This document shows, one piece after another, positions 18,011 through 18,318 of a DNA stretch of 18,318 bases. Every line of letters starts with the position of its first letter. The first letter of the stretch is position 1. The translations under genes and the position numbers were made by a program. The stretch spans positions 1 to 18,318 of the forward strand of contig CANRHT010000016.1 of the NCBI GenBank assembly GCA_947630465.1, written 5' to 3'. This DNA is from an uncultured Pseudomonadaceae bacterium (GTDB taxonomy: Bacteria; Pseudomonadota; Gammaproteobacteria; Pseudomonadales; Pseudomonadaceae). A model generated the notes under the pieces. The model was not told the origin of the DNA. It made no database searches and saw only the letters and a list, made by a program, of their open reading frames with translations.

Positions 18011-18318
18011 TTATTGCTGATCGGCGTAGACTTGATCAAAAATACCACCATCATTAAAGTGGGTTTTTTGAATCTCAGACCAGCTGCCAAATGTAGCTTC
18101 CACTGGCATAAAATCTACTGTTGGGAAGCGGTCGGCAAACTCGACTAAAATGTCTTGATTGCGTGGGCGCAGATAGTTATTGGCGGCAATACGCTGCGCT
18201 TCATCGGACCACAAGTAGGTTAAATAGGCTTCAGCCAGTGCGCGTGAACCTTTACGGTCAACAACTTTATCCACCACGGTGACCGGTGGCTCAGCCTCAG
18301 CGCTGACACTGGGGTATA
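18011..18318 (-). CDS. Sulfate ABC transporter substrate-binding protein, C-terminal part (start outside window)
   Basis: The frame is open through the right edge of the window, so only the last 102 residues or so are seen. The visible part begins YPSVSAEAEPPVTVVDKVVD and continues with LAEAYLTYLWSDEAQRIAANNYLRPR, FPTVDFMPVEATFGSW and GGIFDQVY. These segments are characteristic of the periplasmic sulfate-binding proteins Sbp and CysP, which deliver sulfate or thiosulfate to the CysTWA transporter. The C-terminus does not separate Sbp from CysP. A GTG at 18277 is internal and not a start. Together with cysZ in this window it points to two sulfate uptake routes. Confidence 0.92.
   Translation of the reverse strand, partial: YPSVSAEAEPPVTVVDKVVDRKGSRALAEAYLTYLWSDEAQRIAANNYLRPRNQDILVEFADRFPTVDFMPVEATFGSWSEIQKTHFNDGGIFDQVYADQQ

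Overview
The window looks like chromosomal core DNA from a gammaproteobacterium of the Pseudomonas family (Pseudomonadaceae). The RhlB, SmpB, Fur and TrxB proteins read as Pseudomonas-type sequences. The order smpB / ratA-rnfH / bamE / fur and the trio arsenate-reductase-like / wrbA / DUF2069 with a divergent thioredoxin lipoprotein also match arrangements known from Pseudomonas. I see no rRNA, tRNA, CRISPR array, insertion sequence or prophage gene. Base composition looks even along the window, judged by eye.

Layout. 1-729: 3' part of a PIG3-type quinone oxidoreductase. 793-1368 (minus): a GDT1/UPF0016 transporter preceded by a yybP-ykoY (manganese) riboswitch and a good sigma70-type promoter. 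1805-5309 (plus): a three-gene GldA/GldF/GldG-like ABC-2 transport operon closed by a strong terminator. 5415-9129 (minus): rhlB, a cNMP-like/GGDEF diguanylate cyclase, a carboxylesterase and a short asparaginase-domain protein. 9216-9512 (plus): a GIY-YIG protein. 9555-10250 (minus): an OmpA-family lipoprotein, sharing a bidirectional terminator with the GIY-YIG gene. 10487-11356 (plus): a DyP-type peroxidase. 11429-12172 (minus) and 12361-13305 (plus): divergent cysZ and trxB. 13406-14779 (minus): a tightly overlapping operon of an ArsC-like reductase, wrbA and a DUF2069 membrane protein. 14863-15333 (plus): a TlpA-like thioredoxin lipoprotein. 15364-15846 (minus): smpB. 16072-16828 (plus): ratA-rnfH. 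16865-17419 (minus): bamE. 17516-17920 (plus): fur. 18011-18318 (minus): the C-terminal end of a sulfate-binding protein.

Themes. Several genes deal with metals, sulfur and redox balance: riboswitch-controlled Mn export, Fur, CysZ plus a sulfate-binding protein, TrxB, a thioredoxin lipoprotein, WrbA, an ArsC-like reductase and a DyP peroxidase. Others belong to RNA and ribosome housekeeping (RhlB, SmpB, RatA) and envelope assembly (BamE, OmpA lipoprotein, GldAFG-like transporter).

I found no clearly new multi-gene system. The most informative non-coding signal is the leader of the GDT1 gene. It has a recognisable aptamer followed by one RNA arm that can pair either with a downstream arm or with the Shine-Dalgarno/start codon, which looks like a translational switch. 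Second-tier points are a palindrome over the -35 of that promoter, a possible leaderless smpB transcript, a cNMP-like domain lacking its usual phosphate-binding arginine, and a palindrome before the DyP gene.
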